Below, one piece after another: positions 24,184 through 32,925 of a DNA stretch of 41,138 bases. The first letter of the stretch is position 1, and every line of letters starts with the position of its first letter. The DNA is from JBBDIM01 sp040880405 (lineage in GTDB: Bacteria > Planctomycetota > Planctomycetia > Pirellulales > Pirellulaceae): assembly GCA_040880405.1 (NCBI GenBank), contig JBBDIM010000050.1, positions 1-41,138 of the forward strand. Direction: 5' to 3'. Below the pieces are notes generated by a model that had not been told where the DNA came from, made no database searches, and saw only the letters and a program-made list of their open reading frames with translations. The position numbers and the translations under genes are program-made.

Positions 24184-25212
24184 TCAACTCGCCAAACTCG
24201 CGGTTACCACATCACTCGCCTTCTCCGGCACCTGTTCCAAAATCTCCAGCAGCACATGGTCCGTATCGAGCCCTTCGGCCTGGGCCTCGAAGTTGAGGAT
24301 TACGCGGTGCCGGAGGGCGGGGAGGAAGACTCGGCGGATGTCTTCGAAGCTGACGTTATAGCGGCCGTCGAGCAGGGCGCGGACTTTGGCGGTGAGGGCT
24401 AAGGTTTGGGCGCCCCGTGGGCTGGAACCCCAGCGCAAGTATTGATTGGTGACCGGCAAGGCTAAAGGGCCATCGGGGTGTGTGGCCAGGATTAAGCGAA
24501 CGACGTAGTCCTGCACATGTTTGGCCAGGATCACTTCGCGGATCAGCTTCTGCCATTTGAGGATCTCTTCGCCGTTCATCACGTTTTCCGGCTTGACGTT
24601 GATCCCTTGGGTGGTGCGTTCGATGATCGTGCCGAGTTCCGCTCCAGTCGAGTAGCCGACCACCAGCTTGAACAGGAACCGGTCCAACTGGGCCTCCGGC
24701 AATGGATAAGTCCCTTCCTGTTCCAGCGGGTTTTGGGTTGCCAGGACAAAGAACGGCTTTTTCAACTCGTATTGGACGCCACCCACCGTGACATGCCCCT
24801 CCTGCATCGTTTCGAGCATCGCCGATTGGGTTTTGGGGGTGGCCCGGTTGATTTCGTCCGCGAGGCAGATTTGGGTGAAGATGGGGCCCTTTTGGAACTC
24901 GAAGCTCCGCCGACCATGGGTGTCCTCGACCACCATGTTGGTCCCTAAAATGTCGGCCGGCATCAGGTCGGGAGTGTACTGAATGCGGTTGAAGTCGAGG
25001 TCGAGGGTATCGGCCAAGGTTCGGACGAGCAACGTTTTGCCGAGGCCCGGGACTCCTTCCAGTAGACAGTGGCCACCCACGAACAGGCAGGTGAGCACCC
25101 CTTGGATAATCTCTTCATGGCCGACGATCACTCGCTGGACCTGCTCCTTCACGGCCTGGTACCGCTCGCGGAACTGATCGGCCTGTTGTTGCATCGATTC
25201 GCCTACGCTCAT
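24184..25212 (-). CDS. MoxR-family AAA+ ATPase
   Basis: A 342-residue MoxR AAA+ ATPase. Walker A GVPGLGKT lies at about 53-60 and Walker B is LADEINRATPKTQ. Sensor 1 is in FFVLATQNPLEQEGTYPLPE, the MoxR hallmark. Sensor 2 and lid residues lie in YLRWGSSPRGAQ. MoxR ATPases work with vWA and DUF58 proteins in maturation or envelope processes. It is the first gene of the operon and is separated from DUF58 by the Panacea module, which is unusual. Confidence 0.95.
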   Translation of the reverse strand: MSVGESMQQQADQFRERYQAVKEQVQRVIVGHEEIIQGVLTCLFVGGHCLLEGVPGLGKTLLVRTLADTLDLDFNRIQYTPDLMPADILGTNMVVEDTHGRRSFEFQKGPIFTQICLADEINRATPKTQSAMLETMQEGHVTVGGVQYELKKPFFVLATQNPLEQEGTYPLPEAQLDRFLFKLVVGYSTGAELGTIIERTTQGINVKPENVMNGEEILKWQKLIREVILAKHVQDYVVRLILATHPDGPLALPVTNQYLRWGSSPRGAQTLALTAKVRALLDGRYNVSFEDIRRVFLPALRHRVILNFEAQAEGLDTDHVLLEILEQVPEKASDVVTASLAS

Positions 25213-25527
25213 CCGTTGATCCTCAAGGTGCCAGAAGCGGGAAAGGGGGTCGGGACTTTGTTTGCAATTTGAGTGTAACGCTCCACGGGGCGAAATCCCA
25301 GCGCGTGGCAGGGTAAGTTTTTTTGGAGAGGGATATTGCTACTTGGGAAAGGCTGCCTTCCGCAAGGGAGAACCGGTGGTCGTCCGGGACGGCTAACCGT
25401 AGATTTTTAGCCGCGGATTAACGCGGATGGGTTAATGAGAGGATTCTGCCGTTCCGGATGGGCCAAGTTGTTCTTTGCCCGATCCTACTGATCCGGGAAG
25501 TTATTTTTGATGCGTCCCTAGGTGGGG

Positions 25528-25589
25528 TTGCCGGTGGGTAATTTTCACGCCAAGGCATGCCCACGTTGGAGGGCGTGGGCATGGCACCC
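25528..25589. repeat. ATGCCCACG hairpin repeat, copy C
   Basis: GTTGCCGGTGGGTAATTTTC leads into GCATGCCCACG-TTGGAGGG-CGTGGGCATGG-CACCC. It matches copy B over its full length, and copy A over the hairpin. Confidence 0.7.
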
Positions 25590-25620
25590 CGTTTGAACTC
25601 TTGCGCGATGATCGACCTTA

Positions 25621-25687
25621 ATCCGTGAGATCAGTGTAATCCGTGGTTCAAAAAGATCTAACCACGGATTACACCGATCGCACGGAT
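25621..25687. repeat. long hairpin element of CACGGAT type
   Basis: Arms 25621-25648 and 25660-25687: AACCACGGATTACACCGATC followed by GCACGGAT, and its inverse. Units of 9 nt (CACGGATta, CACCGATcg, CACGGATga). Confidence 0.7.
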
Positions 25688-25880
25688 GATCCCCAGTCCG
25701 GACAACGCGGGCAGGCTAAGTTAACTTGCTTCTTATCCGCGCTTCATCCGCGGCTAAGTGGAAACGGAAAATAACTTCCCGAGTCGGCAAAAAAAAACAG
25801 GAGCCAACCAAGAATCGGCGCACGCGGAAAGACGCAAAGGGGGAGAGGAGATGGAAATGACTGTCGAATTATTAAAACCG

Positions 25881-25952
25881 GGAAACGCAAAGGCGCAGGG
25901 TCGCAGAGAAGTAACTAGCGTGGGGGAAGTCCCTCTGCGTCTTTGCGTTTCA
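25881..25952. repeat. long hairpin element of CGCAGAG type, copy 3
   Basis: Left arm GGAAACGCAAAGGCGCAGGG at 25881 onward, right arm ending TCTTTGCGTTTCA by 25952. A 78-residue reading frame overlaps it and is discarded. Confidence 0.65.
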
Positions 25953-26193
25953 ATCCCGTCTGGCACTGCGGGATCTATAAATTTCGAATAGCCCGCGAAG
26001 TGGCGGCGAAAGCGGGAAGTTGTTGTTCCGTTTCCCCTAAGTTCCTGTTTTCGGCCCCGGATGAACGCTGAGGGGTTGTTGGGAGGATTTTGCCGTAGTT
26101 CCCAAAGGACTGTTGAATCTCGGCTTCGAGCCTTGGTACACTTTATATAATCGGACCTTTCCCTAATCCCCATCTCCCTGAGGCTACCCCACC

Positions 26194-27504
26194 ATGTCCG
26201 GAACTTCTCGTCGAAATTTTCTGCAAGCCGCCGCCGCGAGCGCCACGCTGATGGCCGCCCCCACGTTTATCCCTGCTAAGGCACTCGGCCGGGATGGCGA
26301 AACCGCACCGAGTGAGCGTCTTACCATGTGCGCGATTGGCACCGGTGGCAAAGGGCGGCACAACATGCAGCAGTTCCAGGGGATGAAGGACGTGCAGATG
26401 GTGGCGGTTTGCGATGTCGACAAGCCGCACAGTCAGGCGGCGGTCGATTTAGTAAACCAGGCGTATGGCAACAACGACTGCAAGTCGTATGTCGACTTTC
26501 GCGAGCTGCTCGATAAGCACGACCTGAACCTCGCGTGTGTCTCGACCCCGGACCATTGGCACGCCCTGCCGACGATCGCCGCGCTGAACAAAAAGCTGGA
26601 TGTGTACTGCGAGAAACCGCTCACCAACTCGATCGGCGAAGGCCGCGCGATTTGCGATGCCGCGGAGAAGAACCAGCGGATTGTCCAGACCGGCAGCCAC
26701 GAACGTTCCAATGCCAACGGACGGTTCGCGGCGGAACTGGTCCGCAACGGCTACATCGGTCGCCTGCACACGATGCGGATCAATTTGCCTTGCTCCGATG
26801 GCCATCACCAACAGGCTCGATCCTTGAAGGGGATTCCGGAAGCGCAGGAAATTCCGGAAGGTTTTGATTACGACATGTGGCTCGGACACACCGCCAAGGC
26901 CCCTTACTCCAAGGAGCGGTGCCATTTCTGGTGGCGGTTTGTGCTGGCCTACGGCGGAGGAGAAATGACCGACCGAGGGGCTCATGTGATCGACCTGGGG
27001 CAAATGGCCGCCGGGATGGACGATACTGGGCCGGTGTTTATCAAGGCCAAGGGGGTCCAGGAAGAAAGCCTATACGACGTTTTCTGGGACTACGAGTTCG
27101 AAAACACCTACGCCAACGGCCTGAAGATCATCGGCAGCACGGCGGAACCGCGCGGCGTCAAGCTGGAAGGGACCGATGGCTGGGTGTTTATCCATGTCCA
27201 CGGCTGCCGCCTGGAGGCCTCCGATCCGAAACTGCTGGATGTCAAACTGGGTGAGGACCACCTCCGCTTGGGCCGGACCGAGAGCCACCATCGCAACTTC
27301 ATCGACAGCGTGAAGGCCCGGAAACAGCCGTTCGCCTCAGCCGAAGCGGGTCATAGGACCGCGTCGGTTTGCCATTTGAACAACATCGCGATGCGGCTGG
27401 GTCGGCCCCTGAAGTGGGACCCGGCCGGTGAGAAGTTCATCGATGATGACGAGGCGAACAAGTTAGTCACCCCGGAAATGCGGGCACCGTGGACGCTGGG
27501 GTAG
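26194..27504 (+). CDS. Tat-exported Gfo/Idh/MocA oxidoreductase
   Basis: A 436-residue oxidoreductase with a twin-arginine signal (SRRNFLQAAAASATLMAAP), an export route frequent for this family in planctomycetes. The Rossmann core follows (LTMCAIGTGGKGRHNMQQF, VAVCDVDKPHSQAA), then VSTPDHWHALPTIAAL and the EKP motif in LDVYCEKPLTNSIGEG. The C-terminal domain includes FDYDMWLGHTAKAPYSKERC and GGGEMTDRGAHVIDLGQ, typical of the large secreted subgroup. The substrate is unknown, presumably a sugar derivative or polyol. The ribosome-binding site is weak (TGAGG). Confidence 0.92.
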   Translation: MSGTSRRNFLQAAAASATLMAAPTFIPAKALGRDGETAPSERLTMCAIGTGGKGRHNMQQFQGMKDVQMVAVCDVDKPHSQAAVDLVNQAYGNNDCKSYVDFRELLDKHDLNLACVSTPDHWHALPTIAALNKKLDVYCEKPLTNSIGEGRAICDAAEKNQRIVQTGSHERSNANGRFAAELVRNGYIGRLHTMRINLPCSDGHHQQARSLKGIPEAQEIPEGFDYDMWLGHTAKAPYSKERCHFWWRFVLAYGGGEMTDRGAHVIDLGQMAAGMDDTGPVFIKAKGVQEESLYDVFWDYEFENTYANGLKIIGSTAEPRGVKLEGTDGWVFIHVHGCRLEASDPKLLDVKLGEDHLRLGRTESHHRNFIDSVKARKQPFASAEAGHRTASVCHLNNIAMRLGRPLKWDPAGEKFIDDDEANKLVTPEMRAPWTLG

Positions 27505-27533
27505 TGGAGCCGCTGGGCTAGGTAACTAGCGAT

Positions 27534-27554
27534 CCGTCCACCCAAAATGGACGG
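27534..27554 (+). terminator. hairpin downstream of the oxidoreductase gene
   Basis: CCGTCCA/TGGACGG with a 7-nt loop, 29 bp after the stop codon. There is no clear T-run, so it is either a weak terminator or only an mRNA-end stabilising hairpin. Confidence 0.35.
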
Positions 27555-27560
27555 GTGCGA

Positions 27561-27645
27561 GTGAAAAAGGGGTCAGGACTCTTTTTCATTGGACGTATTC
27601 CATTTGAAAACGGATTGCGAAAAAGAGTCCTGACCCCTTTTTCAC
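27561..27645. repeat. GGGGTC..GACTCTTTTT hairpin element, copy 3
   Basis: A perfect 27-bp inverted repeat (27561-27587, 27619-27645), wording GTGAAAAAGGGGTCAGGACT and its inverse. A single drifted arm of the same kind is at 29118-29143. Confidence 0.85.
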
Positions 27646-27803
27646 GGCCACCCGGGCTCCATTGGTGACTCGGCGTGGCAAGGCTTGAAGCTGTTCAGCG
27701 TAGGCTTTGACTGGCCAAGGGGGTCGCTTGACTGGCGACCCCCCCGACGCTAGTGTTCTAGCGAGTGCAGTCCGCGCGCCGCGCGGTGTTGATTGGCAAT
27801 TAT

Positions 27804-27826
27804 CACTGGCGGACGATCCGCCAGTG
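27804..27826. repeat. GGCGGA/TCCGCC hairpin (REP-like)
   Basis: CACTGGCGGA-CGA-TCCGCCAGTG, a 10-bp perfect stem with a 3-nt loop, upstream of the cyclophilin gene. Confidence 0.6.
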
Positions 27827-27899
27827 CCACCCGGATATTTGGGAAGGGCTCCTCTTGATGGGCCGTTCCTGTTTTTGACAAATCAGGAGTACACATCGC

Positions 27900-29036
27900 A
27901 TGGTTTCGGCAAGGCGCGCCGTGGTATTGGTAGGGATGGTGTTTGGTTTGGCTCTGCTGGGTGGCGGCACTTTGGTGGTCGCTCAGGAGCAAGCGGAAAG
28001 CCAACCGGCCGGAGATTTCAACGAACTGTTTGCCCAGTGGAAGGCCGTGCTGGCCGACTTGGTGCAATATCAGGATGAGTACCGAGCCGCGGAGCCGGAA
28101 CAACTGCCCCCCATTCGCGAGAAATACAATGCTCGGCTGGAGGAGGGGAAAAAGCTGTTCCCCGCCATGCGGGACGCTGGATTGGTGAAGCTGAAAGAGG
28201 CCCCGAACGAGAACGAGGATGTCGTCACATTCCTGCTCCAATACTCGGCCGAGGCGGTGCAGCACGACAACTACGAGGACGCCTACGAGATCCTCAACAC
28301 GATGCAGCAGGAGGGAGTGAAACACCCGGCGGTCGAACCGCTGTTGGTTCGGGCCGCGTTCGGGTCGGACCACTACAAGGTGGCCGCCGATCTGTTCGAC
28401 GAACTGATCAAACGACCCAACGCCCAGGAAATCATCACGGAAGAGGTCGCCATGGCCGGCACCGTGGCCAAGCAGACCCTCCCGCTGTGGGAAAAGGAAC
28501 AGGAGATTCGGGCGAAAGAAGCGGAGGCGGACGACCTGCCCCGCGTCCGGATCGAAACCAGCCAGGGGACCGTGGTCGTGGAGCTGTACGAGAACCAAGC
28601 CCCCGGGGCGGTTGGCAACTTTGTCTCGTTGGTCGAAGACAAGTTTTACGACGGCCTGACCTTCCACCGCGTAATCGAAGGTTTCATGGCCCAAGGTGGT
28701 TGCCCCAAGGGGGACGGCACCGGCGGCCCGGGCTACCAGATTTACTGCGAGACGCAGAAGCCGGACCACCGAAAACATTTCCGCGGCACGCTGAGCATGG
28801 CCCACGCCGGCCGCGATACGGGTGGCTCGCAGTTCTTCCTCACCTTCCTGGCCACGCCCCACCTCGATGGCCAACACACGGCCTTTGGCCGGGTGATCGA
28901 AGGGCACGAGGTGCTGGGGAAACTTCAACGCCGCGATCCGCAGGCCGCTGGTGCCCCCCGGCCCGACAAGATCATCAAAGCGGAAGTGATCCGCAAACGG
29001 GACCACGAGTACAAGCCGAATAAGTCGCGAGGGTGA
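27900..29036 (+). CDS. peptidyl-prolyl cis-trans isomerase (cyclophilin type), exported
   Basis: A 378-residue protein with an N-terminal membrane or signal segment (AVVLVGMVFGLALLGGGTL), a helical region of about 190 residues, and a cyclophilin domain from about residue 215. Cyclophilin motifs: FHRVIEGFMAQGG (catalytic Arg in FHRVI), GTLSMAHAGRDTGGSQFFLT, and TPHLDGQHTAFGRVI. AGGAG lies 10 nt before the ATG. The helical N-terminal extension may be a substrate-binding or dimerisation part. It probably folds exported proteins in the periplasm. It stands alone on the plus strand. Confidence 0.92.
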   Translation: MVSARRAVVLVGMVFGLALLGGGTLVVAQEQAESQPAGDFNELFAQWKAVLADLVQYQDEYRAAEPEQLPPIREKYNARLEEGKKLFPAMRDAGLVKLKEAPNENEDVVTFLLQYSAEAVQHDNYEDAYEILNTMQQEGVKHPAVEPLLVRAAFGSDHYKVAADLFDELIKRPNAQEIITEEVAMAGTVAKQTLPLWEKEQEIRAKEAEADDLPRVRIETSQGTVVVELYENQAPGAVGNFVSLVEDKFYDGLTFHRVIEGFMAQGGCPKGDGTGGPGYQIYCETQKPDHRKHFRGTLSMAHAGRDTGGSQFFLTFLATPHLDGQHTAFGRVIEGHEVLGKLQRRDPQAAGAPRPDKIIKAEVIRKRDHEYKPNKSRG

Positions 29037-29117
29037 TTTTGAAGAGCGGCGGTAACCGATGATCCAGGGAAGCAGCAAGTCCAGGCAAGGCGGGCTCGAC
29101 CGATCCGAGAACGCCGC

Positions 29118-29143
29118 GAAAAAGAGTCCTGCCCCTTTTTCAC
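29118..29143. repeat. single arm of a GGGGTC..GACTC element
   Basis: GAAAAAGAGTCCTGCCCC lacks one A relative to the arms at 27561-27645 and has no inverted partner nearby. A remnant. The rest of 29037-29296 shows no feature. Confidence 0.6.
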
Positions 29144-29296
29144 TCCTGCGCACAAATCTCGCGGGCACCCTTTCGGGGCTTAATCGGGGGGATGGCTCGA
29201 ATCCCTTGCAATCGACGCCCCCTAACGGAGCGAACTGTTCTCTAAAATGCGGGCTCCCAGTTATTCAGCGAACCCGCACCGAAATATTCCCCGCGC

Positions 29297-30151
29297 CTAC
29301 TTGGCCGGGGTGGGCGACTTGTCCGCGTCCGGGTTCTCGCCCCGCAAGCTGATCTCGGCGATGCCGGTTCCTTCGTAGCCAGACTTCGCGGTGCCGTCGT
29401 CATTCAAGGCGTCGACTGTCCAAAGCACGCCCCGGGAAACAACGCCCAGCCACTCGTCGGTCAGCATCGTGACGTTGTGGTGACCGAGCGTGGTCGTGAA
29501 GACCTTGGTCCCTTCGAACTCGTTGGTCCAGATCACCGCGTGATCCTTCTTGGTGTCCTCGCCGTAAGCTTCGGCGAGGACCTTGGCACCGGGCCAAACC
29601 TTGTCGATCTTATAGAGCTCGCCGTTGGGTGTGTTCCAGGCTTTGGGGAAGTCGGTCATGATCGGGTGATCGGCCGCCAGATTCATGACCTTCAGCGGCC
29701 GGGCCTTTTCGTGACTCATCGAGGTCGCCCCCAACAGCTTCCGCCAATCGTCGGTTTTCGCTTGCCGGTAGCTGTGCATCGAGCAGTGGATGAAGATCGC
29801 CGGAACGCCGGTCTCGGTATGAGCCTTGACGATCGACTCCACAAAATCAACATCGGTCACGCCGCCGTAGCATTCGTTGTGGACCACCAGGTCGTACGGC
29901 TTGATCCAGTCGTGGTTCTTGTACGCCGGAACCTTGGTGTTGCGGTCCTCAGCGGCCAGTTCCACATCCCAGTCGATGCTCACCCGTTGGCTGAGCCCCT
30001 GGGTGATGATCTTGATTTGGTTGGGGTAGTCGTGGCAACAACCCCCGGTGATCAATAGGCCTTTGAGCTTGGCCTTTTCCTCGGCCTGGGCCAGGCCGGT
30101 ACCAAGCGACGTAAGCAGTGCCGCGATGAGGAGCGTGGAGAGGATTCGCAT
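29297..30151 (-). CDS. ThuA-domain secreted protein
   Basis: A 284-residue exported ThuA protein. A signal peptide (LSTLLIAALLTSLGTGLAQA) is followed by KGLLITGGCCHDYPNQIKII at the start of the ThuA fold. YDLVVHNECYGGVTD and VPAIFIHCSMHSYRQAK follow, then TTLGHHNVTM and GVLWTVDALND near the C-terminus. ThuA proteins are class-I-amidotransferase-like and linked to sugar (trehalose-type) metabolism; the enzyme activity is not established. The next minus-strand gene upstream is another ThuA protein, fused to DUF1080. Confidence 0.88.
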   Translation of the reverse strand: MRILSTLLIAALLTSLGTGLAQAEEKAKLKGLLITGGCCHDYPNQIKIITQGLSQRVSIDWDVELAAEDRNTKVPAYKNHDWIKPYDLVVHNECYGGVTDVDFVESIVKAHTETGVPAIFIHCSMHSYRQAKTDDWRKLLGATSMSHEKARPLKVMNLAADHPIMTDFPKAWNTPNGELYKIDKVWPGAKVLAEAYGEDTKKDHAVIWTNEFEGTKVFTTTLGHHNVTMLTDEWLGVVSRGVLWTVDALNDDGTAKSGYEGTGIAEISLRGENPDADKSPTPAK

Positions 30152-30229
30152 GAGAGAGTCTTTCGGTGAATGGGGGAGTAAGTGGGGTGGTGATCAAGGG
30201 CCTTCGCTAAGCATGAGTCCCGGGCGTCG

Positions 30230-30293
30230 AGGATGAAGGATGTTCTTCCATCCTTTGATTTCATCCTTCATCCTTCCGCCTTCATCCTTTGAT
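30230..30293. repeat. GGATGAAGG-rich inverted repeat
   Basis: AGGATGAAGGATG with ATTTCATCCTTCATCCTTCC and TTCATCCTTTGATCA in the gap between the two ThuA genes. Similar AGGATGAAGGCGG strings occur at 8576-8600 and 19911-19935, so it is a dispersed short repeat. Confidence 0.5.
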
Positions 30294-30298
30294 CAGAG

Positions 30299-31819
30299 CT
30301 ACTCAAGTTCGGCGCTCGGCGTCGTATCCGCTTCCAGGTCGCCCAGGGCGAACTGCATTCCGTCGAGGTAAAACGTCAGCATTTGCGGGTTCCAGAAGAT
30401 CTCTTCTCGGTGACCCAGCGAGCTGTAAAAGACTTTTCCCTTGCCCCAACTGCGGACCCAGGAAATGGCGAAGTCGTTATCTTTGCGTTCGATGTTCCCC
30501 TTCTCCATGTTGGTGTTGTCGACATCTAATGACAACAGCACATGCAGGGCCTCGCGGGAGTACGGATCGCGGAACTGGTAGATCTCGTCGACGATCGAGA
30601 AGTTCTCGCCACCGAAGGTCGACAGCAGCGGGTGCTGGGGGCTATCGAGCTTCACCCCCACCTTCTCATGCCACGGATGATGGTGGAAATAACCGCCGAT
30701 CATCTCGCCGAACTCCGGCCAGTGGTAGTTGGCGTCAGAGGCGGCGTGATAGCCGACCAGCCCACCCCCTGCATTGACGAAATCGAGCACGCTTTGGCGG
30801 AGCATTTCCTCCGCCTCTTTCTCATTGAGCTCCATCCCCATTTCGGCCAGCTTCTTGAGGTCTTCACCCCGCGGCTTGATCCAAGGGCCGGTCGTGTTGA
30901 CCATCACCAAGGCGTCGTACTCCTTCAGCTTGTCGGGGACCAGCATCGTCAGGTCCTCGGTGATCCGCGCCGTGTAAGCCCCGGTCTTTTCGCCCATCAT
31001 CTCCACCGCGCGAGCGCCCAGCGGAATCGAGCTGTGCCGGAAACCGGCGTGCCGCATGAAGACCAGCACGTTACGATCCTCCTTTGGCTCGACTCGCGGC
31101 TTCTCCGGCAGGGCTTCTTCCACTTTCGAGACCTGATCCGGGTTGGTCAATTCGCGAATATAGATGTTGCGGAAGTAGAGCGTATTGCCATGGTTTTGCA
31201 GCTCGATCTGGCCGGTCGCGTAGATCGGCTTGTCGCGTTCCCAGTAGTTTTCCAGGACCACATCGTCGGTCACGGTCTTGCCGTTCAGTTTGACGGTGAC
31301 GCGATCGCCAATCATGCGAATGAAGAACGTATTCCACTCGCCGATGGGGTTATCGGCGATGATCTCCGGGTGGGCCTGATGTTTTTGGTTGTTGAACAGA
31401 CCGCCGGAACCCTTGCCATGTTGATTGGGGTCCCAAATTTGGATTTGCGGGCTGCCTCGGACATAGAGGCCACTGTCCCCTTCCTTCTCGATCTTCCAAT
31501 CGACGTACATTTCGAAGTCGGAATAGTCCTTCGCCGTGCAGAGGCTATCTCCCTTGCCGTCGAACACTAGAATGCCGTCCTGGGGATGCCAGTGAGCGTT
31601 CATCCGCTCATCCGCTTTAGCCTGGGCTTCCTTGAGTTGTTCGTCGGTCATCTCGGCTCGGGTCTTCGGGTTGCCCACGAGTCCCTTCCAGCCGGAAAGA
31701 TCTTTGCCGTTGTAAAGCAGCTTGAAATCCTTAGGTGGTTTGTTCAGTTCTACGTCTTCGGCCCACAGGGGCGTGGCCAGCAGGGTGCCAATCAAGAGAG
31801 TCAAACAGAGACGGGCCAT
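30299..31819 (-). CDS. DUF1080-ThuA fusion protein, exported
   Basis: A 506-residue exported fusion. The N-terminal signal is LCLTLLIGTLLATPLWAE. The DUF1080 domain (jelly-roll, 3-keto-disaccharide-hydrolase-like) spans about 28-225, with FKLLYNGKDLSGWKG, DWKIEKEGDSGLYVRGSPQI, and LQNHGNTLYFRNIYIREL. A ThuA domain covers about 250-490: VLVFMRHAGFRHSSIPLG, YDALVMVNTTGPW, GGGLVGYHAASDANYHWPEF, GKVFYSSLGHREEIFW. Both domains are common in planctomycete extracellular carbohydrate breakdown. It probably acts on glycans or sugar-derived molecules outside the cytoplasm; the reaction is unverified. Confidence 0.92.
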   Translation of the reverse strand: MARLCLTLLIGTLLATPLWAEDVELNKPPKDFKLLYNGKDLSGWKGLVGNPKTRAEMTDEQLKEAQAKADERMNAHWHPQDGILVFDGKGDSLCTAKDYSDFEMYVDWKIEKEGDSGLYVRGSPQIQIWDPNQHGKGSGGLFNNQKHQAHPEIIADNPIGEWNTFFIRMIGDRVTVKLNGKTVTDDVVLENYWERDKPIYATGQIELQNHGNTLYFRNIYIRELTNPDQVSKVEEALPEKPRVEPKEDRNVLVFMRHAGFRHSSIPLGARAVEMMGEKTGAYTARITEDLTMLVPDKLKEYDALVMVNTTGPWIKPRGEDLKKLAEMGMELNEKEAEEMLRQSVLDFVNAGGGLVGYHAASDANYHWPEFGEMIGGYFHHHPWHEKVGVKLDSPQHPLLSTFGGENFSIVDEIYQFRDPYSREALHVLLSLDVDNTNMEKGNIERKDNDFAISWVRSWGKGKVFYSSLGHREEIFWNPQMLTFYLDGMQFALGDLEADTTPSAELE

Positions 31820-32069
31820 GGGCGATAATCCTTTGTCGGAAAGGGAACCTGCGAACAGGTGGACCAGATGTCGAAATGGGAGGTGGGTTGAGGCCGCGTA
31901 CGACCTCGGAGGTTTCTCACGTCACTGGAGCAACCCGGGTGACCCACCTATCATAATCGGTAAAATCGTGTGTGGGAAATCGTCTGGCCAAGGTTGGCCA
32001 AAATTCGTCGCGATTGCTCCCCGCACCTTTCAGTCGTTCGAAACTCTCCATTGCAAGCTTGTGTTTTCC

Positions 32070-32651
32070 ATGAAACCGTTTTTGAACCGGATGTATGCCG
32101 GGGCCGTGTTTTACCCCACCTACTGGTACAACTGCTACATGACCTCCCCCGCGGGGTCGTGGAAATGGTGGAGCCGGCTGGATGATCAGGTGATCATCGG
32201 GGCCCGGCCCTCGGAAAAAGTGGTCCGCGAACTGGCCGCCCTCGGAGTCACCGCGGTGATCAACACCTGCGAGGAATACGCCGGTCCGACAGAGATTTAC
32301 GAGGAACTGGGGATCGAGCAGTTGCATCTCCCGACGGTCGACTTCCAACCGCCCACTTTGCGCGACGTGGAGCTGGGGGTCGATTACATCGAGAAACAGG
32401 TCGCCGCCGGCAAGCAGGTCTACATCCACTGCAAAGCGGGCCGCGCGCGGAGCGCGACGATCGTGATCTGCTGGCTGATGAAGTCCAAAGGGATGACACC
32501 AGCGGAAGGGCACGCGTTTCTCTTGGAAAAGCGCCCCCAAACCATCAGATCGCTGATCAAGCGAGAGGTGGTCCAAGCCTACTACCGCGAGCTCAAAGCA
32601 GAAGGCAAACCACCCAGCGGCACCGGCGGCCCGCCTATCCACGAGACTTAA
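32070..32651 (+). CDS. dual-specificity protein phosphatase (PTPMT1-like)
   Basis: A 193-residue phosphatase of the dual-specificity class. The PTP signature HCKAGRARS (HCx5R) contains catalytic Cys and Arg. The upstream general-acid loop region is LHLPTVDFQPPT. DDQVIIGARPSEKVVRELA and VTAVINTCEEYAG fit PTPMT1-like phosphatases that act on lipid phosphates or proteins. The ATG at 32070 starts the recognisable protein; a longer in-frame reading upstream (from 31722) has no family resemblance and overlaps the opposite-strand gene. The stop TAA lies inside a MITE-like terminal repeat. Confidence 0.88.
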   Translation: MKPFLNRMYAGAVFYPTYWYNCYMTSPAGSWKWWSRLDDQVIIGARPSEKVVRELAALGVTAVINTCEEYAGPTEIYEELGIEQLHLPTVDFQPPTLRDVELGVDYIEKQVAAGKQVYIHCKAGRARSATIVICWLMKSKGMTPAEGHAFLLEKRPQTIRSLIKREVVQAYYRELKAEGKPPSGTGGPPIHET

Positions 32652-32704
32652 CCCGGATTATTCACAGCCATTCTGCTGCGATTCCCCGTGAATAATCCAG
32701 GTTA
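32649..32704. mobile_element. 56-bp element with TAACCCGGATTATTCAC ends
   Basis: TIRs at 32649-32665 and 32688-32704 differ by one base. They are the same as those of 19681-19861 but with only 22 bp between. The phosphatase stop codon TAA is supplied by the left end. Confidence 0.7.
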
Positions 32705-32925
32705 AGCTCTCAATTACGCCGAACTTCTGCTGCTGCCCGCCGAGAAAATATAATGCGTTCAAAAAACGATTGATTTTGTCTACAGTCGGTGCTACCCTGG
32801 CTGCATGGTCACCTCATTTGCCCCTGGTACGGCCCCCAGGGACTTGTCCCCCTTGAAACAGGTCTGCGGCACGATGGAGGATCTTCACTCGTCAGGTTCC
32901 CTCTTAATTGGAAAAGATTCGCTCG

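Larger units (their letters stand above)
25407..25757. repeat. CGCGGAT-type inverted repeat enclosing other repeats
   Basis: The arm at 25407-25432 (TTTAGCCGCGGATTAACGCGG) and its inverse at 25731-25757 (ATCCGCGCTTCATCCGCGG) are 300 bp apart. Between them lie an ATGCCCACG repeat (25528-25589) and a CACGGAT hairpin (25621-25687), so repeats have inserted into one another. Confidence 0.6.

Noticed and set aside
27750..29168. 472-residue minus-strand ORF
   Set aside because: Antisense to the cyclophilin gene, whose frame has clear catalytic motifs.
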